64,000 nt of DNA from Anaeramoeba flamelloides (GCA_027625915.1 JANTQA010000023.1:3410001-3474000), one strand, 5' to 3'; counted from the first letter of the stretch, positions 36,621-50,847 are shown. Translations and numbers: made by a program. Notes: generated from the sequence alone by a model not told the origin.

Positions 36621-37680
36621 AGTAAAAAAACAATTTAATTTTCTATTTGTCTTATTGAAAAATTGTTGCTTGCTGTTTTGAAAAAAAAATGAACACATCA
36701 AAATTTTAGATCAGATTAAATCCATTGGAATAAAGGCAAATATTAATTTATAAAATTTTACTTTTATCTATCTATTTTAAGAACATAGCTGTAACTACAA
36801 ACTTTTTGTGTTTCAAGTGTTTTAACTCTGACTCTTTGAAAGTGATAATAATTTCAATGTTGAAAACTAGGGGCTTTGTGAAGGAAAAATAAAATACTAA
36901 TTCTTGTAATAATATTATAATCTGATCTTTAATGTATCTCCATACATATTGTTGTTTTACATTTTGTAAGGTTTCCAATCCAATCTATTAGACTAAGAAC
37001 TCGTTCCTTCTCTTTTTGAAATTCTTGAAAATTATTGTGGTTTCTAATTGTCAGTAAAACAGAATAATCTGAATTGAGAGTTGTCATTAAACCAAAATAC
37101 ATTTTATGTTTATCAAAAAGGAACGATGAACTAAATTCAATTTTTTTCTAATTAACAAATCGAAAGATAAAAGAAAACGTAAAAAAAAAATTTGGTGCTT
37201 TTTATGGAAAGTAATTGAAACCAAAAGACAAATAATACCAAGTTTGAGACACCCACAAAATTGCAATTCAAGGTATATATCTTACTTTTTGTTAAAAAGT
37301 TTCAGACCATTTATGGTTTAACGTAAAAACAAAATTATAAATCATGGCAAGATCTTTTTTTCAAACTCAAAGAAAAAGGAAAAAAGTAAAATTTTTTTAA
37401 TTTTTCAACTTCTTTCAAAAAAGAATAAAAGAGATTCAATGAAGAGTAACTTTTTTTACCTGTGTACTTAATAGAAAGATTTTTTATTTTAAGAAAAAAA
37501 TCTTGTCACGTTGAATTATTTTTCCCTTCGTGTTTTACAAGTATAAAACTACATTGAATTACAAATTTTACCAGTCATAATTCATAAAAAATGAATTCCT
37601 AACAAGACAATCAACTTTGGATCAAAACTTGTCTGTTGTTGAATCATTTTTTTTCGTTTCATTAAAAATCATATTTGTGA

Positions 37681-38025
37681 ATGGATCTTCCTAATTCGCA
37701 ATTAATTGAATCCATATTCAAACATTTTGTCCAGCACGCAAATCTTCAAATTCTATTAATTTCTCAAAAGGTCGGCTTTGTTAGACTTTCGCTCAAAACG
37801 AACCAAACCTTTCAAAAGATCTTAAATGCCTTAACAAATTTAATAAACAAAAAAAATATTGAGCCTGTTTGTGTAGGCTTGTCAATCTGGAATACTCGCC
37901 ATATTTCTACACTAGAAACTTTTCGTTCATCCAAAAAACAAAAAAAAAGTCCACAATTTCAGCAAATGATTTTAAGACACCAGACTTCTGATACGTAAGT
38001 TCAATTGATTCCTTTTTCTTTTCTT

Positions 38026-38058
<33 letters not shown>

Positions 38059-41000
38059 GAACCAAACTCACACACCAAATAAAAAAAAAAAAAAATAAAG
38101 TGCAAACAACTGGAAGTAAACAAAAACCCACACTAATAAAGATAACTGATCTTTTTTCAAGAACCCTTAATTTTTTTAACATTGCAACCAAATGTCTGCT
38201 TTCAATAATACCAAAAATCTCAAAAAAAAAAAAAGACAAACTGGTTCCTGTTCACACAATATGATGAATTTAAAAAAAATTTCAAAAATTATTTGTTTGG
38301 GTGCTACCCACAGACCAATATTTGTAATTAAAAAATAAATTTCACAAAATTTTCCTTCAACTTTCGAGGACAATATAAATAAAAAATCAAAAGAATTCTA
38401 ATCAACCAACAAATTTCCCAATTTTAAAAGGGAAATTCGTAATACAACTGATTTAGTACATTCAAAATTTTCAAATATCTTTTCAAAAACAAGCTTTGGG
38501 AAAGCTAAATGAAAATTTGTCTCAAATTATTTTTTAACAAAACAGCAGAGCATCTCAGAAAAATAGAGGAATAAAATTGGCAAAACAAGTCAAATTAATT
38601 TAATTTCTCCATCTTCTACCAGACTTTAATAAATAACGAAGATTAGATTTTGTATTATGTTCATTTTAAAAAGGTGTTTAAAAAAAGTTTTGAAAAGTAG
38701 CTATAAAACAGAGGACAAACTTTGTTTGAACTATTTCCAGAACTCTATTAAAAAATTTTTTTGTCACACTTTTTTATCACGAATTTAAGTATCTAGTCAC
38801 TTTCCATGGATTTTCTTCATACCTCAAAGTGTGGCTTGGCACTAAAAATGGATCTTGTGAAATTTCAGTTCTTTTGGTTGAAAAAATTCAACGAAAAAAA
38901 ATTCACAAGATCTATGGCAAAACAGACAAATAACAAAAAGAAAAAAAACATAAAAATTCAAAGATCTCTTTGAGAAAAAATTCAAAAAACAAAAAAAAAA
39001 AAAACAAAGATACAAAATATCTCAAAAACAAATACAAAAAAAAAATTCGATATTTCAATTACAATAATTCAAATAAACAAAAAAAAAAAATCTCATAGTA
39101 TCTCAATGAGAAAAAATTCCAATTCAAAAAAAAAAAAAGTTAAAAAACCAAATTTTACAAAAAAAAAGTAAAAAGGATCTCAATTACAAAAATACAAATC
39201 AAAAAAAAAAAGTTTCTTAAGAATTACCAATTTCAAATAATTCAAATTTAACCAAAAAAATTAATCCCATCTTTTCTTTTATATTTCCAAATGCTAAAAT
39301 TTCTTCAATTTGAAACAAATTTTTTTCTTTCGGTATAAAACCAATTTAATTCGATTTAATCCAATTTGTGGATGTTTTTATAACTTTCTACATTCAACAA
39401 AGTAATAATGCTGTAACATTCTAAAGATAAAAAAATAACTCTTTTGAAAAATGAAAAAAAAAATCTTTAGAGATCTCAAAAAGCGCCAAAGAGTGACACT
39501 TCGAAACTGGCACAGTTTTTACTCTTTTAACTGGTTTGAGCAACTCTTTTTAAAATTTTTAGCAATCACTTTTTTAAAATAAACTCCTATTCCAAAAATT
39601 TGGAGACACTCAAAATCAAAAATAGGCAAAAAAAAATCACAATTTTTAGTATTTTTCCAAACTTAATATTAAATTATGTTTAAGTTTCACAGTATTAATG
39701 TTTTTATATGTCACCCCTTTTTTTACAATTAAAAGAAAAATAAAATAAAAATTGAAATCGATATGTTCCAAAATTATGAAACGAGCGAGAACATAAAATC
39801 GATATCGATAAATTTGTTGAAATTTCACCAACAATTATTGATTAATCAAATGATTAGATACCATCAACTAATTATTATTTGTGTTTTTTCTCAATTTACA
39901 TCAACCCAACTTTAACCTTCTATCAATCTTTCGAAATAAATTTTCCTGGTCTCACAAAATAGATTATGTCATTGGAAAAAAGAAAGAAAATGAAAAAAAA
40001 ACAGAAAAAGATAAAAAAAAATGATCAAAATATTTTGTTAAAATCAAAATTATTTACAAATTTTCAGGAAATTGTCGTATTATTATTCTTTTAAATTATT
40101 TTAACTGTGTCCAAAATTTTTAAATCCAGTTCAAATTTTTCAGGAATTTTATTTTTATATATTAATTTCAATCTTTTCATAAAAAAGATTATATTTATTT
40201 TTTTGATCTCTAAATTTCAATTACTAATAATTTATAAAAATAATTTTAATTCTAATTTTAATCAAAAAAAAAAAAAAAAAAAAAAATTCCAAAATTAGGA
40301 CACGAGAATTATCATTTAAACTTTTTCAATACCAATCAAAGTTATCTAGGGTGATTACAAGCTATATATATTTAAAAGCATTGTTAACTATTATTAAAAA
40401 AACGAATGTTAAATTATCAAAAGAAACCATTGGGCATTTAATTAATTCCTTTTTATTAATCCATACAAACCATGACACACTTCAATGGGAACTAGCTGAA
40501 GAAGATCAAAAATTATTAAACATTTCAAGAACAAATGCATTATTAAAAAAGGTGATTGTCCTATTATGTGAAAAGAATTTTGAGGAGATTTCTAATAAAT
40601 TATTAAATTTATTCAAAAATGAAAAACATGATAAATATTTAGTTTCAGATTTATTATCTATGCTAAAATTTCAACCATTTAATAAGAATGAAATTGAAAA
40701 AATATTATTATTTTTAAAAAATCTGGAAGAAAATTGTTTAAACATTTTCCAAACTGATGAAAGAATGTATGAAGATATTGTTTCTGTAATTTTATCCAAT
40801 TGTATCCCCATGCAAAAAAACACAAAAGAAAAAATAGATTATACACAATGGAATGATCAAATGAAAAAATTCTATGAAAGAGCGAACCAAATGTTAAAAA
40901 AAAAACAAGATTTAGATATTACTATTGATTTAATGGTTTCTTCTTTTGTATTATCAAGTGAGGAACATTTTGAAAAAAAATATAAAGAGCTCTTAAAAAA

Positions 41001-44000
41001 ATTAACAAGTTTATTTTTGAAAAATAATCAAAAAAAAAGAATTATAGCATTAAGGGGCTTTTCCAAATTTATATGTGGATATTTAGGATTTGATCAAGAC
41101 GATGATGATGATAATGATGATGAAAATAATGAAGAAACAAAAACCAAAACAAAAACAGAAACAGGATCAAAAACAGGAACAGATGAAGACGACGAAATAA
41201 ACAAGGGAAAGGAAAAAAAGAAAGAAAAGGAAAACGAAAAAGAAAAAGAAAAAGAAAAAGAAAAAGAAAAAGAAAAAGAAAAAGCAAAAAAAACCAAAAC
41301 AGAAAAAAAAACAAAAAATGAAAAAAAGAAAAATTATTCCAAAATATTAAAAATGATTAATGTCATTATTAAAGAAATATTTTATTTTGAAAAAAAATCA
41401 ATATTTAAATATAATAATTCCAGGCATTATATTTCAATTATTTATTTAATTTCACAATTTGATATGCAGTTCACATTTGAAAGAATTATAAAAAATTTAA
41501 TGACCAAAGGTAAATTGACACCGATTAAAGCAATTATAGCGATGAAAAGTATCTTAAGAATTATCAAAAAATATGGATTAAATTTTGAATTAACAAAATT
41601 AATTCGAGAAAATTTTTTAATCTCTGAAAGCTCATTAATGAATTTAATAATGAAAGCGAAAAAGGAAATTGGTGATCATTTAATTTTTAAAAATAATTAT
41701 AATTATAATGAAAATAAAAATATCAATAATATCAATAATAGTAATACAACAAAAAAAAAGATAAAAAAAAAGAAACGAAAAAATGAAAATGACAACCAGG
41801 AAAATAATAGTGCCGAAAAAAACATTAATATCAATTATAATGAAAAGCAAAAAAATTATATTCGGTTCATTAGATTATTAACAAAGTTGATCCCGCACGC
41901 GATAATTAACCCCATTGAAACGATTCCTATGATCATTCATAATACCACACATATTGATTTGAAATTATCAATTAATTCCAAATTGGCTCTCCAAAGATTA
42001 ATAAATCATGATGTTTCGGTCTCAGGCTTTATCGCGTCACAATACGCAGATTTTATGAAATTAATATCCTTTGGGAACCATTCAAAAACCATTACAAGGA
42101 TTTTGAGGTCTTTAAATCAAATTCATAGCCTGTGGAAACACAATTTAAAATTAAATAGAGAAGATCTGGATATTAAAAAATTAAATTTATTACAGTTCTC
42201 AACAAATAACAAATTAGCACAATTGAAATTAGGATTAGATCTTCCAAAGTTGGAAGGCCTAACTTTGATTTTTTTGGTTACTTTATCTTCCAAGATTCGA
42301 AAACGGACATGGAAACTGGTGAAAAACTTGCATGAGGTATATATTGAGTCGTCCAAGCATGAAAAAAATAAAAAATTTAAAAAAAACACTGTATCGTTAT
42401 ATGAATTATTTTGCCTTGGAACTTCAAAGGGATTTGGAATTTTAAGAAGCCTAATGTCTCAACTTATCCTACCAATAAACGTTTTATCTAAAGACAAATT
42501 AATCAATAAAAAACTCAAGCCTTTTGTTTTTGAAAATAAACTAATTTCAGATTTTAATTTATATAATGTCGAAAAAAAGATGAGCAAAAATAAAGCTAAC
42601 AAGGTCCGAATGAAAATGAAAAAGAAAAATAATAATTTTGAAAACTTTTTAATTTCGGATATTAATCAGAGTATATTACCACTACCCAAGCAATTTCATC
42701 AAATAATCAATAATAACAATTTAAAATTTAATCAAATTTTGAATAACGATTATTTATTATCCATTTTAGAAAATACCATTACCAACACAGCAATAGGGCA
42801 ATCGTCCCTGTCACATATTAGATGGACACACGTAATTACGAGCATCATTCATCTTGCGACAATGAACAACAGATCCTTCTTAGCTCGAGGCGCCTTTGCC
42901 TATGGATGGCTCCTATTACAGCAAATTGAATTACCCATCGCACCGATCCCAAACAAAAAAAAATCAAACAAAAGCAAGAAAAGCAAGTTTAAAAAAAAAA
43001 ATAACAAACAGCAGGCCAACCAAAAAAACAGTAAAAAGGAATATAAGAAGCAACAAAGAAATAACACAAAGGGCGGCAGGCGTGATGGAAAGGGCAATGA
43101 CGATGGTGATCATAATGACGGCGGCGATAACGGATCCGACGGCGAAAACTCGGAAGAAGAGGAGGAGGATGATGTCTTCATTATTGATGATAAATTAATA
43201 TTATGGAGAAACATTACTTCAATAGTTAGTTCATGTTGCGACCCAGAGGTGGTGACAGAAAGGGAAATTACAGACTTTTTAGATTATATGAAGGAGTATC
43301 TATCGAAGAAAAAGGATCATAAATTACTTAAACGATTTGTCAAATATTCGCTATCTCGAATTCACCCGAAGGGATTTTTGCTGATGTTTGATTATTTTGA
43401 AAAGGAATACCAATCTGCTTTCAACAAAAAATATTCAAAAAAAAATCTAAAGTTTTTATTCATATTCACTACGGTCTATCGACAATTTGTGGAAAGTGTG
43501 GATTTAAATTGGCTCAAGAAAAAACCAGAAATAATGAGCAAAATGTTCCAATATTTACTTCAAATATTTGAGCTTATCCAAAGGAAGGAAATAATCAAAA
43601 ATTATATTTCGGTCAAATTTAGATACAACTTTTTCAGTCTGCTGAGGTTCTATATCAACTTTTCTGTGGACAACTATACGATCCCGCTTGAAAAAAAAAA
43701 ATATTTTTTTAATCGCCTGCTGCTTTATTCTGGCATTACCAGCTTATCGATCAGGAAAAGGAAGGACGACATCAAGGATTTTATTAAGACCAACAAAGAG
43801 AAAAAAAATAACAAAAAAAAGAAACAGGAACTCGTCATTATGACGAATTCAATAGAATTCTTGGTCAACCAATGCCTATCTTATTTGCTCAAAGGGGAGC
43901 TTTGGAACACAGACAATTTGAAAAAAAATTCCTACATCTTCCAGTGGATCAAGAAACTAATTAACTACAATATTAACAACCATAACATTGATTTAATAAA

Positions 44001-47000
44001 TAATGATAAATCTCACGACTATAAAAAGGAATTGCACGAAATAGGCATCAATTCTCTTAATTTGCTATTCCAAAACAATCCAAGGCTTTTCATGAAATAT
44101 TATTTGGAAGAGTCCTACAATTTAAACCCGGGCTATTCGATGGGGTTCATCATAAGTATTTGCGATGCCCTGATCAGAAACCCAAAATTGCTCGACGAGC
44201 ATTTAATAATTAACTTTATAATGTATAATTACATCCATGAAAACAAGCAAGTAAGGATCAAGATTTTAGAACTATGGAAATCCCTTGTCAATGATATATC
44301 CAAAATTGAGAATGAGGAAATTGAAAAGCAATATATAGACCAAATATCCAAATATGAAAAAATTGAGCCGCCAAAGGTGAATTCCCGATTCTGCGACTTG
44401 CCAGAAAAGTTTTTTGAAGAAAGATCCATGATCAATTCCTGGCTCTCGGTAAAAAGACCAGATTTGGCCTTTAATATATTTAAAAACAGCAAAAGCAGAT
44501 ACTGGAAATTAACCAGATTAAAGGAAAGGTTGCTAAACAGCAATGAGGACAATAATAATAATAATAATAATGATGATGACGATGAAGAAATTATCAATCG
44601 AATTAAAATCGAAACAATCAATAAAAAAAGAGAATCTCTCTTAAAGTCGATCATACCATGGATCAAAAACATAAGCTATGACCGAGAAAATTTTAGTTCC
44701 AAAAAGGAATTCCAAAAGCTTTTCATTTTTCTATTAAAAATCACAATCAAAAACCATTTGAACGATATTGTACTTTCAATAAAACTATGGGGGTCCCTCA
44801 CTAACCAGGGGAAAAACACTTATGGGATTTTAAAGTTTTTATTGATCAACGGGATCGGCAGAATTAAGCCAAACTATTTAAAATCTTCAAAGCAAATCTC
44901 TTTATTTCTGTCAAAGACCTCCAAGAAATCGATTGTCCAAATCCTATTAAATTCCAAATATTTGCAAATATTTACAAACAAATCACAGGCGAACAGCATT
45001 TTGATATACAATAACGTTAATTATGATGACAACGACGATCAAGACTACCGCCACCACCTTCACCACCACGATCACGCCCATGATCAAAAGGGTAATTATA
45101 GCCAAAGCGTTGACGACGAAATACTCTTATTAAACAAATTAAACAAGGCTAAGGAGCCCAATAAAAATTTTTTTAACTCTTTACAGAACAAAAAATTGCT
45201 ATTGCTTGGCAAGGAGAAAGGCGGGAAGCCGAACATTAATAACTTTAATCAGTACCACAATTTGGAGGACAATAATTTGAATGAATTATTAAACAATTAT
45301 GGCAGCGATAGCGAGGAAGAAATAATTAAAATAATTAATAGCTCGATGAAAAAAAATAGCACGAACGATAAGAACAAGAAGAAAAGCAAGTCCAAAAGAA
45401 GCAAAACAATAATGATTAATGAAATGGAAATTAATAAGGATAACCTAATTGACGACTACAACAATACGAACGATATTTCCAACAAATTTATTACCAGAAG
45501 CGACTTTGTCGTCATGATGCTATCAAACTTGGTCTATGTGTCGATCAACGAATTTTACGAAAGATTGCCAATTATCTTGCACATCACCTTTTTAGGCATC
45601 GATCATAAAATAGGGCTCATAAGGAAGGAGAGCAAATTGCTGCTGTCCAATATTTTGATCAACTTCGTGTTGAACAATAAAAAAAATATACATAGCAATC
45701 TGAACAATAACGAGGGGATTGAATTATCCATGGAGGCGGCAAACCAATTATTAATGAATTTAAATTACCCCTCGAGATCAAGACTATGGCCATACGAAAG
45801 GGTTACCAAAAGCAATTTTAATATCCCCTCGGAACTGATCATTCAGGGCTTTATCAAAAAAATAATTATTGCACTGTCCTGCGTGGAACCGAATATTCGG
45901 AGGAAATGGTTTGAAGAGGCCCGCGATTGGATCATTTGGAAGGATAATAATTATGTCAACGAAAAGCAGTTAAACGTCATTAGCAGGAGCTATCAGATAT
46001 ATCGGTATTTGTTGATCGAAGTTACGGAATATGATTTGCTAGAATTGCTGTATACCCTCATAAAAACGCTTGAAAAGGTGCCAAAAACTCAGCCCTGGTT
46101 TTCATGGATACTTATTGAGCAAATCAAGACCCTTAGATTGCTGACCCATTCCATTAAATCCATTACCATTCACCCGAAATTGTTTTTTGCGATTAGCTAT
46201 TTGCTAAAAAGCAAGCACATTAAGGTTTTTTCAGTTGCCATCGAATTATTTGTTAAATTGGTTGATTTGAATTTACTCAATAAATCCTTCATAGGCCTCC
46301 TAGTCGAAAGGCAATTAAACGATTCCAAGCTCTTCAAATTCCCGAATTTTTCTGGGATCCAAGCCTTGATATTAAAGGGGCTCAAATATAAAAGTACCTC
46401 GCGACAAACAATCAACTTGATCACGAAATTGATACCGGTATATAGCTATGACAATATTAAAAAAAAGGAGCGTAATTTTATTATTAATTTTTTTTCATTA
46501 TTGCCCATCTTATTGACTCGGTTTAATTATTTAAAATGTGATTTTTCGAACGAAAAGAAAAAACGGAAAAAAAGTCTCATTGAAAACCAATTCTTGATCG
46601 AAAATGAAAACGTTTTAATCAACACCAGTAACGACGAGAGTAACAACAGTAGCAGCGGAATTGGCAATGATTTCCAACGGGAAGACGAGACCGAAATTGA
46701 CTTTGATAAATCTGAAATCGATTACAAAGTTGAAAAAATTAAGTTACAATTAAATATTTTGCCCTGGCAAAAAAAGGAAATGCAGAAAGTTAAGTTCACT
46801 ATCAAGGAAATTAACAGGATTGCCCTAATTTTGAAAAAGTCTAGTACGCAGATGCAATATACAGAGCTGTCCGAGATTTTGGAAAGGTTTGTTGCAGACC
46901 GTTTTGAAGATATTGATTCGTTTTTAATGGACGTCAAAAAGCAGCTGATTAAAATAATCCCCGAGCAATCGTTTAGATATATTTTTAGATTCCTAATGGA

Positions 47001-48813
47001 GATGATTGGACACGGTATAGCAAACTTTCGAGAAGAATTTTTACAAACCTTAAATTTAATTTTTGATTTTGTGAATAAGGGCTTGACCATTGTGAAGAAT
47101 AGATTAACGAGCAATTACTTCCAAAAGGTCGTGCAGCATATTGGTAGCAACGAAACTGAAGGTATTAATCTTTTATTAAACAAAATAATCAAAATTTTAG
47201 ATGATGGCGACAATGAGGATAATAAGAACCAAGAGAATGATAATGACGATGACGACGAAGACGACGAAGACGACTCTGATGACTCTGATGACTCTGATAA
47301 TTCTGATGGCTCTGGCAAAAAAAAGAGAAGAAGATCAAAGAAAAAAAAAAAAAAAAAAAGCAAAAAAAAAAAAAGCAAAATATTGAGATTCCAATTTTTA
47401 AAAAATAATAGTTCAAAGCAGTTACCACAAACCATTTTTGATAATTCAAATAACAACATTAATATCTTTGGTGGAATATCGCCATTCCCACATTTGATCA
47501 ATTTTAGAGAATTATTAAAATTAAGAAAACAGATTTTAATCAAAAGAAATCAAGAAAGGAGAGATGACGCAATGAGATGGATCAAAATTTATGGACATAA
47601 AAGATCGAATAACCAGCAGCCAAATTCCAATGACCAATTATTCGATAACCAACAATATTCTTGGTTTGTTGATCTCTTGAATGAATATGATTCAGATGAT
47701 GAAAATCAGGACGATCAAGATAAAACTGGTGAGGAAGATCCATTTTCTGAATTTTCTGATGAAGAAGAAACGATATTAGAATTGATTGCACAGATTGGTG
47801 GCGACACTTTGGAAAGAGAAGAGAAAAATAAAAAGAAAAAAAAAGTTGACGAAATTTTCACTGACAATGATTCGGAAAATGAAAAGGAAAAGGAAAAAGA
47901 AAAGGAAAAGGAAAAGGAAAAGGAAAAGGAAAAAGAAAATGAAAATGGGGGAGAGGTGAAAACAGAATGGTCAAAGAGGATAAATGAGTTAAATAAGGAT
48001 AGCAACGCCTCGCCAATTAATGACTTTTTTAACAAATTTAAGAAAGACGGAGACATAAACGATGACAATAGACTGCAAGAGGAAATCCAAGAATTGAAAT
48101 CATTAACAAAATCATTATTTGACGAAAATGATGACTATCGGGCAATTAATAAAAAAATCATTCAAACATTTTCAAATTGGAGCCAATCAATTTTAATAAA
48201 GCAATTTATTGAAGAGGCAGAAGCGTTCCATTCAATAAACTGCATCATTAAACTTATAGACAATTTGATCGTCGAATATGATTTCCTATTAGAAAAAACA
48301 AAATCATTAATCACACAAGAAGATTTGGCCAACAATCTTAAAAAATTAGCATCTTTGAAATCCTCTTTCCATTCACACAAGCATACACTCATTTACAAGA
48401 AAGTTGGTGATCGCAGTTATAAAAAATTAAAAGACAAAATATCCTTATTTAAAGACAAGAATAAAAATGGATTTAAATTTTGGTTAAAAGAAAGAAGACA
48501 AAAAATTGTTTTATTTGAAAAGAACCGAAAGAACTATTTTGAATTGCTTTCTTTAACTAAGGAATCGTTTTTAAAACATAAAATTAATAAAAAAAATTCC
48601 AAAATTCAGAAATTGCAAAAGAATATTTGTTATAATATTACAAAACTTGGTGCAGGTATTTGTAACCTTTACATTATTTTTTTACAATTAAGATTAATTT
48701 CGGCAAAGATAACAGATGAGAAGGATTATAAGGATATTGGCAATTGGATTTCACAAACTCAAACCGACAAACAAAACTTTCAAGCATTATTAGAACAATT
48801 TTCTTTATTATAA
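37681..48813 (+). CDS. Furry/Mor2/Tao3 family scaffold protein, two exons, about 2,942 residues
   Basis: Furry proteins are giant HEAT/ARM scaffolds that work with NDR/LATS kinases and Mob proteins in cell polarity, cytokinesis and morphogenesis. Exon 1 (37681-37994) has IESIFKHFVQHANLQILLI and FQKILNALTNLINKKN, like the family's N-terminus. Exon 2 (40299-48813) has family blocks in order: LPKLEGLTLIFLVTLSSKIRKRTW, a CDALIRNPKLLDEHLIINFIMYN block, SLLKSIIPWIKNIS, LPIILHITFLGIDHKIGLIRKESKLLLSNIL (about residue 1856) and RSRLWPYERVTKSNFNIPSE (about 1936), followed by SRSYQIYRYL. Species-specific insertions include EKEKEK tracts at about 406-436 and 2633-2653, an acidic DDDDE block near 2410-2450, and a His-rich loop near 1688. 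The splice (GTAAGT to TTAG) is in frame. I rejected UTP20, another giant HEAT protein, on these blocks. Confidence 0.88.
39470..39515 (+). repeat. Family K terminal motif, copy 2
   Basis: ATCTCAAAAAGCGCCAAAGA followed by GTGACACTTCGAAACTGG and CACAG matches the right arm of the 35462-35590 element on the opposite strand and the motif at 50848. No inverted partner was found nearby; the family C repeat begins 70 bp downstream. Confidence 0.5.
39583..40130. mobile_element. Dispersed repeat, family C copy 2 (inside Furry intron)
   Basis: It is about 548 bp and collinear with 10431-10965. Its ends are the more convincing inverted pair: ACTCCTATTCCAAAAATTTG then GAGACACTCAAAAT on the left, and inverted TTTTGGACACAGTTAAAAT on the right. 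It is noncoding. It ends 168 bp before the splice acceptor. Confidence 0.75.
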
Positions 48814-50847
48814 TCGTTTTATTTATTGATTTTTTTTTTTTAATTTTTTATTATTTGACTTTTTATTATTTACTTTTATTATTATTTTTTGATTTTTCTT
48901 TTTATTTTTTATTTTTTATTCTTTATCAATATTTTTTGATTATTTTATTTATTTTGATATGAAAAATACAATCATTAATATTAACACTTTTTTTACTTTT
49001 TTTTATCTTTTTTTTTTTTTTGGAATAACCCACAAAATCTAAAGATAATTATATACGAGTATTTGTGCCTACTTAGAATCAAAAAATGAGAAACACTGAT
49101 AAATCTGGAAAAAAAGTTGAATTTTTTATTTTATAGTTTTGTCAAGATTAAATATCTCAATAGACAAAGAATAACCAAAAGATCCCTGAATAAAACTTTG
49201 TTACTGAAACATATCAAATTGACCATAAAAAGTTTTGGATTTATTAATTGAGAGAAATGAATAACATGAATGTGAACAATCTGATTCTATTTTTAGAGTT
49301 TTTGGATTTATAGCTAAGAACGAGTGAAAAAAAGGATATTAAATTACACTGAAAAAAATACCCGACAGTAGATTTTTAATTGTGATTATTACTGAAATTG
49401 TCGTCTAATTTTAATATCGATTACTTTTTATAGATAATCTAAATTTGAATGAGCCAAGTAATAAACCTACCTAAAATTTAGTAAAGGAAGGTGTTTATCA
49501 AATACTCAAGTAATTGTTTGATAACAAATTTAGATCAACTTTTTTTGAAAAATACTGGAGTTTTAATCGAGCTTTACTAGAGTTTGGAAAATGATAATTT
49601 TTATTCTTGCTTTTTGATTGATTAAATAGTGTTTTGAAAAAGTGTAATTTCATTAATCAACACTCAAACAAATGGGTGAGTTCTAATTAAAAAAGTTTTA
49701 TTCTTAAATAAAAAAAGGGATTTGATAATAAATAAAAGAAATTACATACCAATTTCCCTAATACTCTCAATTAAAAATCTGTTCCGTTATTATTTTCATG
49801 TCAAGTATTTTTTTACTACGATAATCTAATAAAGTGAGATTTTTGAAGTTATTAGAATTACTTGTTCTAATTTAAAGAGGATCTACATTAGAAACTGTCA
49901 TTCAGTGAATTTTAAACTTAATTAGTCCATTATTCTGTTGGAATTTTGGATTTATTTTTCAGAATCAGTACTGAAAAAATATTTTACCAAGTAAAGAGCG
50001 ATTTATGAATTGAATAAGTTTGAGTCTACTATTCCAAGTAGTATCTTTACATTAATAGTTAGGAATAGTAATAAGAAGTTTTCCTAGGAGGTATTTTCAA
50101 CACAAAATAATTTTGAAAAATAAAATAAAGCTAAAATGAAGAGTCAAAAATAAAAAAATGGAGAGTAAGAGATAAAAGTGAAAAAAAGAAGAGAATTATG
50201 AATTTATAAAGAAATATTATGAAAAAAAGGTTAAATTATTTGATTCATTTAAATTTGAATATTTAAAGTTGTTAGGAATTTTTTTGATTTGAGTTCGTTA
50301 TATTAATACACCAAGTTTCGCCTTTATGACATCAGAATTCAAAGAACATTAAAGCAAAAACAATTATAAATTAAGATACATATATACAGATTCTAGTAAA
50401 ATAGTTTATGTAAAAAAAAATTCCAAAAAAAAGTGTGTTATTTTAAGATTTTTTTTCTGTCTAAAATTTCTCTTCAAGGTTTGAGCATAAGTTAATTTTT
50501 TTGAAATGTTAACTATTGAAATTCAATTTTAGAGAATTGAAGATGCTTAATTTTAGGTTTTAAATTGATATTTTGAATTTTATTTTAATTTCAATAATCA
50601 ATCTAATTTTTGGACTTGGGTTTTGTATTTAAATGAAGAAAAAAAGATATTAAAAAAACACTTTGAAAATGAGAAATTGGATTGCCACTTTACATAATAA
50701 TCGATTTTATTTTTTCTTTTTCAATAATTATTAATCCTCTATGTTGGTAGAGTATAATCAAAATATTTGACAGTGAAGGAATTTTATAACATTTCTTTAA
50801 AAAACAAAACTCTTTTTAGAGAGGAAAAAAAAATAAAAAACAGTCCT

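Larger units (their letters stand above)
31718..37680. other. 6.0 kb intergenic region, no gene
   Basis: No coding sequence is supported. Recognised content: a diverged foldback (34072-34645), a short inverted-repeat element (35462-35590), a palindromic stretch (36091-36176), a family D element (36231-36620), an (AAAAT)n tract near 33964-33990, and long A runs. The last part must hold the Furry promoter. Confidence 0.65.
37995..40298 (+). other. 2,304 bp intron of the Furry gene
   Basis: Donor GTAAGT and acceptor ATTAG join a split Thr codon and give TRELSFKLFQYQSKLSRVITSYIYLKALL. The intron carries long homopolymer tracts (T run about 38027-38056), a family K terminal motif near 39470 and a complete family C repeat (39583-40130). 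Confidence 0.8.

Noticed and set aside
37681-48813. Assignment as UTP20, another giant HEAT-repeat protein
   Set aside because: Blocks such as LPIILHITFLGIDHK, SRLWPYERVTK and LLKSIIPWIKNI follow Furry in order, and no UTP20-specific block was recognised.
48744-48962. Phe/Leu-rich frame of 72 codons after Furry
   Set aside because: It is a translation of T-rich 3' flank overlapping the Furry end; there is no domain and no conservation signal.
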